Shown: one piece after another, positions 41,582 to 51,498 of the stretch
Position numbering within the stretch: the stretch's first letter is position 1
Layout of the letters: the number at the start of each line of letters is the position of its first letter
From: Pseudoalteromonas luteoviolacea
GTDB taxonomy: Bacteria; Pseudomonadota; Gammaproteobacteria; Enterobacterales; Alteromonadaceae
Direction of reading: 5' to 3'
Assembly (NCBI RefSeq): GCF_001750165.1
Contig: NZ_CP015411.1
Coordinates: 3,696,501-3,760,500 of the forward strand
Length of the DNA stretch: 64,000 nt
Translations under genes and position numbers: made by a program
Notes under the pieces: model-generated
The model's database searches: none
What the model saw: only the letters and a program-made list of their open reading frames with translations
Told to the model about the DNA's origin: nothing

Positions 41582-42190
41582 CTATGAAAACAATCTTTCA
41601 AACCAACTTTTATTTAAGTCATCTTCACATTTTTTAAGCTGTGCACCATAGCGAGATGCTCTGTGTTTCACTTTATTCGCAACTTTCATCAACCATTTTT
41701 TCTGCTTGTAAGTGCCGCGCCGATATCCACCCCAGCCTTCATGGTAATTTAAGTATTGCGCATAGGCGTCCCATTTTGACACACCATTTACTTTATGAGT
41801 TTTGTAAACAAACCACCCCATAAAATCTATCGCATCTTCGAAATCATCTCTGTCGGCACCGGAATTACCCGTTTCTCGAATATAATCACTCCAAGTCATG
41901 GTCTTAGCTTGAGAATAACCATACGCTGAGCTAACACGACCAATGGGTATAAAACCTAAAAAATACTCCATCGGAGGAGCTGCATCATGCCTAAATGAGC
42001 TTTCCTGATACATCATGCTCATTAACACATGTTTTGGTGATCCCCACTTTTCTTGAGCATCACGTGCGTCGTAATACCAATCGTCTTTTTCTTCAAAAAT
42101 CTTACAAATATCATTAGGTTGCTTCGGAGGAGCTGTCGCACAACCCGTTAATGCAAGTAACAGTGGTAAAAATAATATTTTTTTTCTCAT
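41582..42190 (-). CDS. Lipoprotein with lytic-transglycosylase-like (SLT) fold
   Basis: Protein of 202 residues. Lipobox LTGC gives Cys17 as the likely lipidated residue. The mature part resembles a short SLT domain: the Glu in MMYQESSFR is at the catalytic position, followed by AYGYSQAKTMTW and YLNYHEGWGGY, which mimic the GLMQ and AxNxG motifs. It probably cleaves or binds peptidoglycan in the periplasm. ATG 42190. It follows gshA on the same strand but a hairpin lies between them. Catalysis is inferred. Confidence 0.82.
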   Translation of the reverse strand: MRKKILFLPLLLALTGCATAPPKQPNDICKIFEEKDDWYYDARDAQEKWGSPKHVLMSMMYQESSFRHDAAPPMEYFLGFIPIGRVSSAYGYSQAKTMTWSDYIRETGNSGADRDDFEDAIDFMGWFVYKTHKVNGVSKWDAYAQYLNYHEGWGGYRRGTYKQKKWLMKVANKVKHRASRYGAQLKKCEDDLNKSWFERLFS

Positions 42191-42283
42191 TTTTTTTTGA
42201 ACTCGCCTGAACTTTTTTATTTTGCTACGGTCATACTACTTGAATGCAGCAGTTTAGCATTGTTTCATCCCTGATATATTTTT

Positions 42284-42310
42284 ACGCAGCCCCATGGGCT
42301 GCGTTTTTTT
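42284..42310 (+). terminator. Plus-oriented terminator at the 3' end of gshA
   Basis: ACGCAGCCC-CAT-GGGCTGCGT is followed on the plus strand by seven T. On the minus strand the hairpin is followed by A, not U. So it fits termination of plus-strand (antisense) transcription, although both neighbours are minus-strand genes. Confidence 0.6.
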
Positions 42311-43886
42311 ATGCCTTTTCGAAGTAATCTTGCAAGAAATCTTTCAGTGATTTTTTATCCGCTTTACAAATCGCTTGTTCATCCAAAAATGATTGTGTTA
42401 CTTGTTCATTCAAAGCGGACTCTTGATAATACTGATAGTCGCTTTGTAAATGTGATTGCTTATATTGCTTTGCCAATACTAATGCTTGTTCAGCAGAGTC
42501 AGTATCCTGCCCCACTAAGGCCGCAACGATTTGGCCTGAAAAAGTATCACCTGGATTGTCTACCCATGTAGCTAGGCGCTCGATTGTATCTGAGTAGATT
42601 CTATTACCATATGCGCTGTCAAAAAGTGCCGCAACCTTCGCTAAATCACCAAATATATTTTTAGCCCACGTTTTTATCGAAATACTCGCATCTTGCTGCT
42701 GTAAGTGTGTGGCAGTTTCACGACCGCTACTAATAACACGTTGTAGATTTTGATCTGATACTTGCTGTTCATCCCAATCCATCTCGGGTGAGTCTTTTAA
42801 CAAGCAATAAGTCAAAAAGACATCTAAAAACCGGATCTGTTCCAAGCTAATACCTGTTTCAGAAAACGGATTTACGTCCAGCGCGCGGATTTCAATATAC
42901 TCGATGCCACCACGAGCAAGCGCCTGTGTTGGCGTTTCCTGTGAGGTCGCATTTCGTTTTGGCCTAATTGGTGAGTAAAACTCATTTTCTATCTGAAGAA
43001 TATTCTTATTAAGCTGCTTAGGCGCTTCAGTCTGATAATCATCAATGTTTTCATACAAGTCAGATCGACAGCGAATTGCTGTTTGCAGCCCTTTCACATA
43101 TTCAGGCAAGCTGTTGTACATCACTTTAAGTGACGACTGAGCACTATTGGTATAACCCAAATCACCCAAACGCAATGCGGTTCCTTTATCCAAATATAAA
43201 GTCCCTTTACCAGACTCTTTAAAGGGTAATTCACTCTGTTTTCCCTGTAAAAAAGACCGACATAACGCGGGGGATGCGCCAAATAAATAGCTGATCAACC
43301 AGAGTTCACGTTTGAAGTTACGAATAAGGCCAAGGTATTTATTCGAAATAAAGTCTTGTAACGAGCTACCATCTCGCTCACTGGATTTTAGAGCACCCCA
43401 GAATGTATCTGGAAATGACATGTTAAAATGCACACCAGCAATCGCTTGCATCATACTTCCATAGCGATTTTTTAAGCCTTCTCGATAGAGTGTTTTCATT
43501 TTGCCAATATTGGAATTGCCGAATTGCGCCAGCACAATATCATCTTGATCTTCAATAAAGCATGGCATACTCATAGGCCAAAGCATTTCATCGCCCATAC
43601 TCGCCAGCGTATACTTTTGCAGATCTCTCAATTGAGACAACGTTTGCTCAGCCGATGTACTGACTGGAGTAATAAACTCAAGCAGTGACTCTGAAAAATC
43701 AGTTGTTATCGAATTATGTGTCAATGGGTGTCCAACACCTGCAGGGTGAGGTGTTTTAGCAATTTCGCCGGATGGCTGGATCCGTAAAGCTTCTCGTTCA
43801 ATACCACGCTGAATATTTGTTAAAGAAGGGACAAGCGCAGTGTTGGCAAGTGTTTCTAACTTGCTATCTAAATTAGTGTGTTTCAA
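42309..43886 (-). CDS. gshA: Glutamate-cysteine ligase GshA (class I)
   Basis: Enzyme of 525 residues, typical of the proteobacterial class I family, making gamma-glutamylcysteine, the first step of glutathione synthesis. Visible motifs are GIEREALR near residue 28, DFSESLLEFITP, MPCFIEDQDDI and the GGIEYIEIRALDVNPF block. The start is TTG 43886 with GAGG 8 bases upstream. It is followed by a hairpin that is oriented the other way. Confidence 0.96.
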   Translation of the reverse strand: MKHTNLDSKLETLANTALVPSLTNIQRGIEREALRIQPSGEIAKTPHPAGVGHPLTHNSITTDFSESLLEFITPVSTSAEQTLSQLRDLQKYTLASMGDEMLWPMSMPCFIEDQDDIVLAQFGNSNIGKMKTLYREGLKNRYGSMMQAIAGVHFNMSFPDTFWGALKSSERDGSSLQDFISNKYLGLIRNFKRELWLISYLFGASPALCRSFLQGKQSELPFKESGKGTLYLDKGTALRLGDLGYTNSAQSSLKVMYNSLPEYVKGLQTAIRCRSDLYENIDDYQTEAPKQLNKNILQIENEFYSPIRPKRNATSQETPTQALARGGIEYIEIRALDVNPFSETGISLEQIRFLDVFLTYCLLKDSPEMDWDEQQVSDQNLQRVISSGRETATHLQQQDASISIKTWAKNIFGDLAKVAALFDSAYGNRIYSDTIERLATWVDNPGDTFSGQIVAALVGQDTDSAEQALVLAKQYKQSHLQSDYQYYQESALNEQVTQSFLDEQAICKADKKSLKDFLQDYFEKA

Positions 43887-43953
43887 AAAAATACCTCGAG
43901 GCTCGGATCAAGCTTAAGTTATGCCACATTCAATGGGGGCAAATTTATAATAC

Positions 43954-44889
43954 TCAAGCCACAATAATGACTTTGCCAAAGTGCTCGCCTTGCTCAACAT
44001 ATCGATGAGCCATGGCAATATCATCTAGCTTAAATTTTTTGCTCACAACAAGACTCACTTGCTGCGACGCGACAGCTTTATACAGCTCATTGAGGTGATT
44101 CAGATTAGTTTGAACTAAAATTCCTTCCCCCTGAGCACCAAGTGATTCACCATGCTTTATCACTGTATCTTTGGTGATTGAAGGCACAGTCACAAACTTT
44201 GTGTCAGTCATCAAGTTTGATAACATTTTACAGGCAAGTTCCCCACCAACCAAGTCTAATAGTTGCCCTGACCTAGATTCGCTAAAAAACTCTTCATAAG
44301 ACATAACTGCGATATCAAAGTTTAGCGACTCAATCAGCGACTTTCGCGTTGTCACAGCAACGACATCAAACCCTTTTAATGCTCCAAGCTGAAGTGCCAA
44401 GTGACCAACACCTCCAGTAGGTGCATTAACAAATAGGGTACCCGCATTTGCATCCAATTTTTCCAAAGACTGTAATGCTGTTAACCCCGCCAAACTTAGA
44501 CCTGCTAACTCTTCAGAAACTTTCGTATCGACGACAATAAGTTCTTCATGCTGTGCTATCACATGCGTTGCATAACACCCAGGCGTTGCAGGGAAGCCCA
44601 CCATACCCAACACTGAATCCCCTACTGATAAATCACTCACACCTTCACTAATCTCTTCAACAACACCAAGTACATCATAGCCTAATGGTAAAAAAGCATC
44701 GTCCGCTTTGGCCTGTGCAACGTAACCTAGACCACTACGGGTTTTCACATCAATGGGATTGATAGAAGATGAGGTAATACGAATAAAAACTTGTCCGTGT
44801 TCAAGTACGGGCTTAGGAATGTGCTTGATTTCAAGTGTCTCAGCAGGACCAAAATGTACGACACCCGCCTGTTTGTAATTTTTATTCAC
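43954..44889 (-). CDS. MDR-family NADP-dependent quinone oxidoreductase-like enzyme
   Basis: Protein of 311 residues. A GroES-like N-terminal half (about 1-120) with SSINPIDVKTRSGLG is followed by a Rossmann half with FVNAPTGGVGHLALQLGALKG, the nucleotide-binding motif of zinc-free MDR enzymes. No structural or catalytic zinc ligands are seen, so it fits the quinone oxidoreductase/alkenal reductase group. Substrate unknown. The start is GTG 44889 with a weak ribosome-binding site. It lies downstream of the clpB terminator and is a separate unit. Confidence 0.85.
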   Translation of the reverse strand: MNKNYKQAGVVHFGPAETLEIKHIPKPVLEHGQVFIRITSSSINPIDVKTRSGLGYVAQAKADDAFLPLGYDVLGVVEEISEGVSDLSVGDSVLGMVGFPATPGCYATHVIAQHEELIVVDTKVSEELAGLSLAGLTALQSLEKLDANAGTLFVNAPTGGVGHLALQLGALKGFDVVAVTTRKSLIESLNFDIAVMSYEEFFSESRSGQLLDLVGGELACKMLSNLMTDTKFVTVPSITKDTVIKHGESLGAQGEGILVQTNLNHLNELYKAVASQQVSLVVSKKFKLDDIAMAHRYVEQGEHFGKVIIVA

Positions 44890-44942
44890 GTTATGCCATC
44901 CGGAACGACTAAATAGCCATTGAATTTAACATATCAAAGCAA

Positions 44943-44980
44943 AACCCCCCAAACAACTTCATCGTGTTCTTTAGGGGGTT
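44943..44980 (-). terminator. clpB terminator
   Basis: AACCCCC and GGGGGTT close an imperfect long hairpin (inner AAACAAC against GTTCTTT), followed on the minus strand by GTTTTG. It lies about 45 bases past the clpB stop. Confidence 0.7.
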
Positions 44981-45025
44981 CATAACAAATATCATCAGAT
45001 GTATTCGCGCATCAAAACAAACTGA

Positions 45026-47602
45026 TTACTGACCGGTAAATTGAATTGTATCCTCGTTAACATCAACCTTAATCGCATTAAACCCACTAAAGTCGCCCTG
45101 CAGCAAGCTTTGCGCCAATGGGTTTTCGATGTACTGTTGAATAGCCCGCTTTAAGGGCCGTGCACCAAACACTGGATCAAACCCACTCTGTGCAATTTTT
45201 TCAAGTGCACTTTCGCTCACTTCAAACATATACCCGTTGTCTTTTAGGCGGCTGGATAATTTATCAAGCTGGATCCGTGCAATTTGCTTGATATGTTCAG
45301 TGACCAGCGGATGGAATACAACGGTCTCATCAATACGATTTATGAACTCCGGCCTAAATTGAGTCGTCAGCACGTCCATCAGTTTGTTTTTCAGACCTGC
45401 ATAATCATTACTGCTTGCCTGCTCTTGAATAACATCTGATCCTAAGTTTGAAGTCATGATGATAACGGTATTTTTAAAATCAACCGTTCGACCTTGGCCA
45501 TCGGTTAAACGACCATCATCTAGCACCTGTAGAAGAATATTAAATACATCCGGATGCGCTTTTTCTACTTCATCTAGTAACACAACAGAATAAGGTCTGC
45601 GGCGCACTGCTTCTGTTAAATACCCACCTTCTTCATAACCGACATAACCAGGAGGTGCACCGACTAAACGCGCGACTGAGTGTTTTTCCATGAACTCAGA
45701 CATATCTATTCGTACCATGGCATCTTCTGTATCAAACATAAAATTAGCCAACGCTTTTGTCAGCTCAGTCTTACCCACCCCCGTTGGGCCTAAAAATAAG
45801 AAGGAACCGATTGGGCGGTTAGGATCGGCAAGACCAGCACGTGAGCGGCGGATAGCGTTAGCAATAGCATTAACCGCTTCGTCCTGTCCGATTACTTTCT
45901 GATGTAATTCATCTTCCATATGCAAGAGTTTTTCTCGCTCCCCTTGCAGCATCTTCGCCACAGGGATACCGGTCCAACGAGAGAGGATCTCCGCGATTTC
46001 ATCTTCAGACACTTGGTTTTTAAGCAAGCTCATTTCTTGCATTTCAGCTTGAGATGCTAAGTCGAGCTTACGCTCAAGCGCTGGAATACGGCCATATTGT
46101 AATTCAGACATACGTTGTAAATCACTTGCTCTGCGCGCCACCTCAAGGTCCAAACGAGCTTGTTCAAGTTCAGCTTTAATTACTTGCGTGCCCTGTAAAG
46201 AAGCTTTTTCAGCGTTCCATACTTCATCCAGCTCTGTATATTCAGTCTCTAATTGTGAAATTAGTGACTGCATCTCTGTGCGGCGCTTTTGACTGGCTTC
46301 ATCTTTCTCTTTCGCCAAGGCATTGTCTTCTAATTTTAATTGAATGATGCGTCTTTCAAGCTTATCTAGCTGCTCTGGCTTAGAGTCGATTTGCAAACGA
46401 ATAGATGAACCTGCTTCATCAATAAGATCAATGGCTTTATCTGGTAGTTGACGATCACTAATATAACGATGCGATAAATTTGCCGCGGCAACAATTGCAG
46501 GATCGGTAATGTCTACAGAGTGATGCAATTCATAGCGCTCTTTTAAGCCACGTAAAATCGCAATTGTGTCTTCAACTGTAGGTTCTGAGACAAAGACTTT
46601 TTGAAAACGCCTTTCAAGTGCAGCGTCTTTCTCAATATATTGACGATACTCATCCAGTGTCGTTGCACCAACACAATGCAGCTCACCACGTGCAAGTGCT
46701 GGCTTCAACATATTCCCCGCATCCATTGCACCATCCGTTTTACCTGCACCAACCATGGTATGGATCTCATCAATGAATAAAATTACACTGCCTTCTTCTT
46801 TGGCTAGCTCATTCAACACAGATTTTAAGCGCTCTTCGAATTCGCCTCGATACTTAGCACCCGCGACCAATGCCCCTAAATCTAGAGACAACACACGTTT
46901 ATGCTTGAGTCCTTCAGGTACTTCACCATTGATAATACGTTGCGCAAGCCCCTCTACAATGGCTGTCTTACCGACCCCAGGCTCACCGATCAGCACCGGA
47001 TTATTTTTAGTTCGACGCTGCAGGACTTGAATCGTACGTCTAATTTCATCATCGCGGCCTATCACTGGATCTAATTTGCCCTGCTCAGCGCGCTCAGTTA
47101 AATCTATTGTATATTTTTCAAGTGCCTGACGTGTTTCTTCGGCGTTTGGATCATCGACTTTTTGCCCGCCTCGAATGGCTTTGATGGCTTTTTCAACCTT
47201 GTCTTGGGTAATATTGAGGGCGCGAAAGATATCACCTAATTCGCCTTTATCCTCACACGCTGAGAATACAAACACTTCACTGGAAATGTATTTGTCTTTA
47301 CGCTTTTGTGCGTATTTATCACATAAATTAATAAGGGAAATCAGGTTGTTAGATAGCTGTACATCACCGCCAACACCTTCAACTTTAAAAAGTCGCTCTA
47401 TAGACTGAGATAACTTAGTGTTGAGCTCGTCTGCACTCACACCAGCTTGCGCAAATAGCGCCCTGACACTCGAACCCGTTTGCTGTAACAGCGCATACAT
47501 TAAATGGACTGGTTCAATAAATTGATGATCTCTACCCAATGCAAGGGATTGAGCGTCTGACAACGCACTTTGGAATTTGCTAGTAAATCTATCTAAACGC
47601 AT
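45026..47602 (-). CDS. clpB: Chaperone ClpB (disaggregase)
   Basis: AAA+ protein of 858 residues working with DnaK to dissolve aggregates. N domain (1-145), AAA1 with GEPGVGKTAIVEG (about residue 205), the long coiled-coil middle domain (about 410-520), AAA2 with GPTGVGKTEL (about residue 607) and a C-terminal oligomerisation part. It lacks the IGF/L loop of ClpA/X. ATG 47602 (MRLDRFT) has GGAG upstream, and four extra codons of the open frame are dropped. pgeF and rluD lie upstream on the same strand, as in E. coli. Confidence 0.98.
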   Translation of the reverse strand: MRLDRFTSKFQSALSDAQSLALGRDHQFIEPVHLMYALLQQTGSSVRALFAQAGVSADELNTKLSQSIERLFKVEGVGGDVQLSNNLISLINLCDKYAQKRKDKYISSEVFVFSACEDKGELGDIFRALNITQDKVEKAIKAIRGGQKVDDPNAEETRQALEKYTIDLTERAEQGKLDPVIGRDDEIRRTIQVLQRRTKNNPVLIGEPGVGKTAIVEGLAQRIINGEVPEGLKHKRVLSLDLGALVAGAKYRGEFEERLKSVLNELAKEEGSVILFIDEIHTMVGAGKTDGAMDAGNMLKPALARGELHCVGATTLDEYRQYIEKDAALERRFQKVFVSEPTVEDTIAILRGLKERYELHHSVDITDPAIVAAANLSHRYISDRQLPDKAIDLIDEAGSSIRLQIDSKPEQLDKLERRIIQLKLEDNALAKEKDEASQKRRTEMQSLISQLETEYTELDEVWNAEKASLQGTQVIKAELEQARLDLEVARRASDLQRMSELQYGRIPALERKLDLASQAEMQEMSLLKNQVSEDEIAEILSRWTGIPVAKMLQGEREKLLHMEDELHQKVIGQDEAVNAIANAIRRSRAGLADPNRPIGSFLFLGPTGVGKTELTKALANFMFDTEDAMVRIDMSEFMEKHSVARLVGAPPGYVGYEEGGYLTEAVRRRPYSVVLLDEVEKAHPDVFNILLQVLDDGRLTDGQGRTVDFKNTVIIMTSNLGSDVIQEQASSNDYAGLKNKLMDVLTTQFRPEFINRIDETVVFHPLVTEHIKQIARIQLDKLSSRLKDNGYMFEVSESALEKIAQSGFDPVFGARPLKRAIQQYIENPLAQSLLQGDFSGFNAIKVDVNEDTIQFTGQ

Positions 47603-47680
47603 GAGACTCCACACCTAAGTATTCTAAACTACTTCTTTAAGTGGGTCCTTTGGTGAATATGTTCAAGTAGGGAAGAGAAT

Positions 47681-48406
47681 TTATTTGCGCCAGATCACGG
47701 TTGCCATGCGTCCGCATTGCCCATCACGGCGATATGAAAAAAACTGCTCACTATCACTGTAAGTACAAAGTTCGTCGCCATAAATATAGTTTATATTCAA
47801 CGCATTTAATTGAATACGAGCCAATAAAAAAATATCCGCGAGAAACTTGTGTCCACCTTTAGGCGCAAATGCTTGAGCTTGTGCTGGTAATTTTTCTATG
47901 AAGGCATCTTTTACTTCAGCCCCCACTTCAAACGCAGTAGGTCCAATTGCAGGCCCAAACCAAGCCACTATCTCGCTTGGCTGAGCACGAAAACACTTTA
48001 ACGTATTTGCGATAATGCCACCAGCCAGTGGACGCCATCCTGCATGGATAGCAGCAACCTCATCACCTTGACGACTTGCCAATAAAATGGGCAAACAATC
48101 TGCCGTCATGATTGCTAAAGGTCGCTTTCTTATCTGTGTATATAAAGCATCTGCACTGAATGTGTTCTCAATCGGTGTGCTCGAGTCAACCACCAGTACG
48201 TTCGTGCCATGTACTTGGTTGACCCAGGTGGGTGTTGCAGGAAGAAAATTCTCCAGGCACCTACGATTACGCTTAACATCATCTGGCCTGTCACCCACGT
48301 GAAATGCCAAGTTAAATTCATCAAAAGGCGCTTTTGAGTAACCACCTAAGCGGGTGCTCGACAAAGCACCGACTTGATTATGCACTGACCATTGAGGCAA
48401 CAACAT
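47681..48406 (-). CDS. pgeF: Peptidoglycan editing factor PgeF (YfiH, laccase-domain)
   Basis: Protein of 241 residues. The active-site set is His in WVNQVHG, Cys in TADCLP and His in AIHAGWR, as in the YfiH/PgeF fold. In E. coli it removes wrongly incorporated amino acids from the murein precursor. It lies 4 bases after rluD and about 80 before clpB, matching the E. coli order rluD-yfiH-clpB. Confidence 0.94.
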   Translation of the reverse strand: MLLPQWSVHNQVGALSSTRLGGYSKAPFDEFNLAFHVGDRPDDVKRNRRCLENFLPATPTWVNQVHGTNVLVVDSSTPIENTFSADALYTQIRKRPLAIMTADCLPILLASRQGDEVAAIHAGWRPLAGGIIANTLKCFRAQPSEIVAWFGPAIGPTAFEVGAEVKDAFIEKLPAQAQAFAPKGGHKFLADIFLLARIQLNALNINYIYGDELCTYSDSEQFFSYRRDGQCGRMATVIWRK

Positions 48407-48410
48407 AAAG

Positions 48411-49388
48411 CTAGTATTCGATTTGTGGGTTAGCTTTTGTATCAGCTCTTAGCATCTCTGTAAGTGCTTGCATATCTTCAGGAATTGGCGCTTCCCAAGT
48501 CATTTTCTCACCCGTAATTGGATGAGCGATACTGAGCTTAACAGCATGCAATGCTTGACGCTTAAAACTACGTAGAGTGTCCAAAAACTCTGCCGAGGCA
48601 TTTTTCGGAGGACATGGGCGACCATTGTATAACTGATCCCCAATCAATGGATGCTTTAAGTATGCCATATGTACACGGATTTGGTGAGTTCTACCTGTTT
48701 CCAGACGTAGCCTCAAACGAGTATGTGCTCTGAATTTCTCAGCGACACGATAATGTGTAATAGCCGGCTTACCCATTTCATGAACAGCCATATGCGTGCG
48801 TTTCGTTGCATGGCGACCAATCGGCTTTTCAATTACACCACCGGCAGTCATTGTACCATTACAAATTGCTTCGTATTCACGGGTGAAATTGGTGCGCGCT
48901 TGGAGGTTTTTAACCAAGTGAGTTTGCGCCTGAATGGTTTTTGCAACCACCATCAAACCAGTTGTGTCTTTATCCAAACGGTGCACAATACCAGCACGCG
49001 GTACATTGATAATATCAGGGTGATGATAAAGCAATGCATTAAGCACCGTACCATTAGGATTGCCTGCACCTGGATGCACAACTAAACCCATAGGTTTGTT
49101 AATTACTAGAATATCATCATCTTCATAAACAATATCCAATGCAATATCTTGCGCTTCATATTCGCGCTCTGCTTCTATTTGTGTTTCAATCTCTACGACT
49201 TCACCACCAAATAGCTTTTCTTTGGGTGTGCTCAAAGTTTGACCGTTTACAGTCACTTTTTCATCCAAAATCCACGTTTTTATTCTTGAACGTGAAAAAT
49301 CTGGGAACAATTGCGCTAATATTTGGTCTAGACGTTTACCGCCTAACTCGATTGGCACTTCGGCTTGTAGAGAAATTTGCTCTGACAT
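48411..49388 (-). CDS. rluD: 23S rRNA pseudouridine synthase RluD
   Basis: Protein of 325 residues making pseudouridines 1911, 1915 and 1917 of 23S rRNA in E. coli. An N-terminal S4 domain (about 15-75, GGKRLDQILAQLFP) precedes the synthase domain with the catalytic Asp in HRLDKDTTGLMV. Close to bamD on the opposite strand, as in E. coli; pgeF follows 4 bases downstream. Confidence 0.97.
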   Translation of the reverse strand: MSEQISLQAEVPIELGGKRLDQILAQLFPDFSRSRIKTWILDEKVTVNGQTLSTPKEKLFGGEVVEIETQIEAEREYEAQDIALDIVYEDDDILVINKPMGLVVHPGAGNPNGTVLNALLYHHPDIINVPRAGIVHRLDKDTTGLMVVAKTIQAQTHLVKNLQARTNFTREYEAICNGTMTAGGVIEKPIGRHATKRTHMAVHEMGKPAITHYRVAEKFRAHTRLRLRLETGRTHQIRVHMAYLKHPLIGDQLYNGRPCPPKNASAEFLDTLRSFKRQALHAVKLSIAHPITGEKMTWEAPIPEDMQALTEMLRADTKANPQIEY

Positions 49389-49511
49389 GTGTAACTTTAC
49401 CTAAATTACCAGTGCAAGCCTCGCTCGACTGGGTTAGAATCGCATAAATGCATAGTTTACTCGGTTTTACCGACTTGGCCTAGCCGAAGACAACGAAGGT
49501 AGTAAAATAAA

Positions 49512-50270
49512 ATGATAATGAAGTTGGGAAAACGCGCTGCAGCAGTATTTATTAGCGCATCTATACTAGGATTAGCCGCATGTTCTTCAGCACCAGAACA
49601 AGAAGAAATTGAACGTGTACCAAACAAATCTGTTCAAGCTTTGTATGAAGATGCCAAACGCACATTAGATTCAGGCCTATACGCCAGAGCAATTCAATTA
49701 CTTGGCGCTATCAATGCGCGTTACCCGTTTGGGCCATATTCTAGACAAGTACAAATGGATTTGGTGTATGCACACTACCAAACGGGAAATATCGATCAAG
49801 CGCTTGCCACTGTTGACCGCTTCATTCGATTAAATCCAAATCATAAAAACTTAGATTACATGTATTACATGCGCGGTTTGATCAATATTAAAGCTGATGA
49901 AAATGCTTTCCAAGAATACTTCGGTGTAGACAGAGCAGACCGTGATGTAAGTAAAACACGGGTTGCTTTTCAAGACTTATCAACTTTGGTCAAAAGCTTC
50001 CCAGAAAGCGAATATACGCCTGAAGCAAAAAAGCGTTTAGCGTGGCTACTTAATAAAATGGCACGTTATGAGATGAAAATTGCTAATTACTACTTCGAAC
50101 GTGAAGCATATTTAGCCGCTGCAAATCGTGGTAAGTATGTTGTGGAGCACTATTCACAAAGCAGTTATTTGCTTGAAGCACTAGATATGATGGAAAAAAG
50201 CTACGAAAAACTTGGTTTAACTGAATTAAGTGAAAATGTCAGGAAGACAAAAGCACTTAATCAACGTTGA
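49512..50270 (+). CDS. bamD: Outer membrane assembly lipoprotein BamD
   Basis: Lipoprotein of 252 residues of the BAM complex, essential for outer membrane protein folding. Signal with lipobox LAAC (lipidated Cys around residue 24), then five TPR-like helical repeats (ALYEDAKRTLDSGLYARAI as the first). Two ATGs are possible (49512 and 49518); 49512 is used. A hairpin separates it from the convergent glnB. Confidence 0.96.
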   Translation: MIMKLGKRAAAVFISASILGLAACSSAPEQEEIERVPNKSVQALYEDAKRTLDSGLYARAIQLLGAINARYPFGPYSRQVQMDLVYAHYQTGNIDQALATVDRFIRLNPNHKNLDYMYYMRGLINIKADENAFQEYFGVDRADRDVSKTRVAFQDLSTLVKSFPESEYTPEAKKRLAWLLNKMARYEMKIANYYFEREAYLAAANRGKYVVEHYSQSSYLLEALDMMEKSYEKLGLTELSENVRKTKALNQR

Positions 50271-50277
50271 TTCATCA

Positions 50278-50302
50278 GATCAGGCATCTTTGATGCCTGA
50301 TC
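50278..50302. terminator. Hairpin between convergent bamD and glnB
   Basis: GATCAGGCATC pairs with GATGCCTGATC (11 bases, 3-base loop) just after the bamD stop. There is no T-run on either side, so the call as a terminator rests on place and symmetry. Confidence 0.5.
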
Positions 50303-50315
50303 AACCTCACTGGCT

Positions 50316-50654
50316 TTAAATTGCTTCTTCGTCTTCTTCGCCAGTACGGATCCTTACGACACGCTCTACTTCAGTGACAAAAATCTTACCATCACCGATT
50401 TTACCGGTTTGAGCTGTTTTTAAAATCACATCGATTGCGCGGTCAACATCTTCTTCAGCAAGCACAATATCTAATTTTACTTTAGGTAGGAAGTCAACCA
50501 TATACTCCGCACCACGATATAACTCTGTATGCCCCTTCTGGCGCCCAAAGCCTTTCACTTCACACACCGTCATGCCAGTAATACCGATATCAGACAGGGC
50601 TTCCCTTACATCATCCAACTTAAATGGTTTAATTATTGCTTCAATCTTCTTCAT
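50316..50654 (-). CDS. glnB: Nitrogen regulatory protein P-II (GlnB)
   Basis: Protein of 112 residues, trimeric sensor of 2-oxoglutarate, ATP and nitrogen status. Uridylylated Tyr51 lies in the T-loop segment LYRGAEYMVDF; the B-loop TGKIGDGKIFV and the C-terminal RIRTGE are intact. GlnB rather than GlnK is favoured by the absence of an amtB neighbour. ATG 50654 gives the canonical MKKIEAIIKPFKLDDVREAL start; ATG 50663 with GAGG closer upstream is an alternative. Confidence 0.95.
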   Translation of the reverse strand: MKKIEAIIKPFKLDDVREALSDIGITGMTVCEVKGFGRQKGHTELYRGAEYMVDFLPKVKLDIVLAEEDVDRAIDVILKTAQTGKIGDGKIFVTEVERVVRIRTGEEDEEAI

Positions 50655-50684
50655 GATTATCATGCTTCCTCTGGTAATGGGTCG

Positions 50685-50713
50685 ATTTTAGACAATAGGG
50701 GCAAGCATGGCAA
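50685..50713 (-). promoter_or_regulatory. glnB promoter
   Basis: On the minus strand TTGCCA (50713-50708), 17-base spacer, TAAAAT (50690-50685), about 30 bases before the start codon. A good sigma-70 promoter by eye, with no -24/-12 element seen. Confidence 0.6.
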
Positions 50714-50786
50714 ACATAGCTGTTGAATAATATATTGAAAAAGCGCAAAATAAACTATCGACACTTGTCTACTTTGGGAGCTAACC

Positions 50787-51329
50787 ATGCGACATCAACA
50801 CGGCATGAGCTTAATAGAATTGCTAATGACAGTGGCAATTTTGGGCACTTTAGCTAGCCTTACCTTTTTCTTTACCAGCTCTACGTATCAAGAAAATCGA
50901 GCACAAAGTTTTTTACTTGAGCTAAAACGTAGTGTCACTTTTGCCAGAGCAAAGGCAACTGCCAGTGATGAAATCGTCATTATCTGTCCTGCTTTAGAGA
51001 CCCAGCTTCTACAAAATCAAGACTTCACTTGTACAACCGATTGGAAAAGTAACCGCATTGCGATTTTTGTAGATCGTGATAACAATGGTGCTTATACGGT
51101 CAATACTGATGATTTACTGAGAGTGATGGAAAAGGTCAAAGATATTGACGATTTAGACTACCCTGTTGCATCACTTAAATTTGACTCTAGTGGCCGATTA
51201 GGCAATGGGCAAAATGGTATATTTATATATTGCCCTCAAGGCGCAGCAACAAAAAATCAGAGCCTCAGTATCACACAGGCTGGCACAGCCTTATTTACTG
51301 GTAATACTACGCAAATTTGTACTGGGTGA
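50787..51329 (+). CDS. FimT/GspH-type minor pseudopilin (first copy)
   Basis: Protein of 180 residues. The type III signal is short, HQHGMSLIELLMTVAILGT: cleavage after Gly, Glu at +5, then the hydrophobic helix. The C-terminal GspH/FimT domain has a Cys pair region ending QICTG. Such minor pilins prime pilus assembly or help DNA binding during uptake. GGGAG lies 6 bases before the ATG. It is on the strand opposite to pilV-pilE, unlike the usual single operon. Confidence 0.88.
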   Translation: MRHQHGMSLIELLMTVAILGTLASLTFFFTSSTYQENRAQSFLLELKRSVTFARAKATASDEIVIICPALETQLLQNQDFTCTTDWKSNRIAIFVDRDNNGAYTVNTDDLLRVMEKVKDIDDLDYPVASLKFDSSGRLGNGQNGIFIYCPQGAATKNQSLSITQAGTALFTGNTTQICTG

Positions 51330-51498
51330 TAAAGGTAATGTGATAAATTAACTTTTTCATTTCACCCAACCCTATAGTCATATAAAGCGTAGATAGCACA
51401 TAATAATACTTAGCTAAAATGCGGCCAAATTGATTTAACTAAACCCTCAAAATCACCCCTGTCACTATTGATAATTACTTGCCAAAGGACTGGGGATA

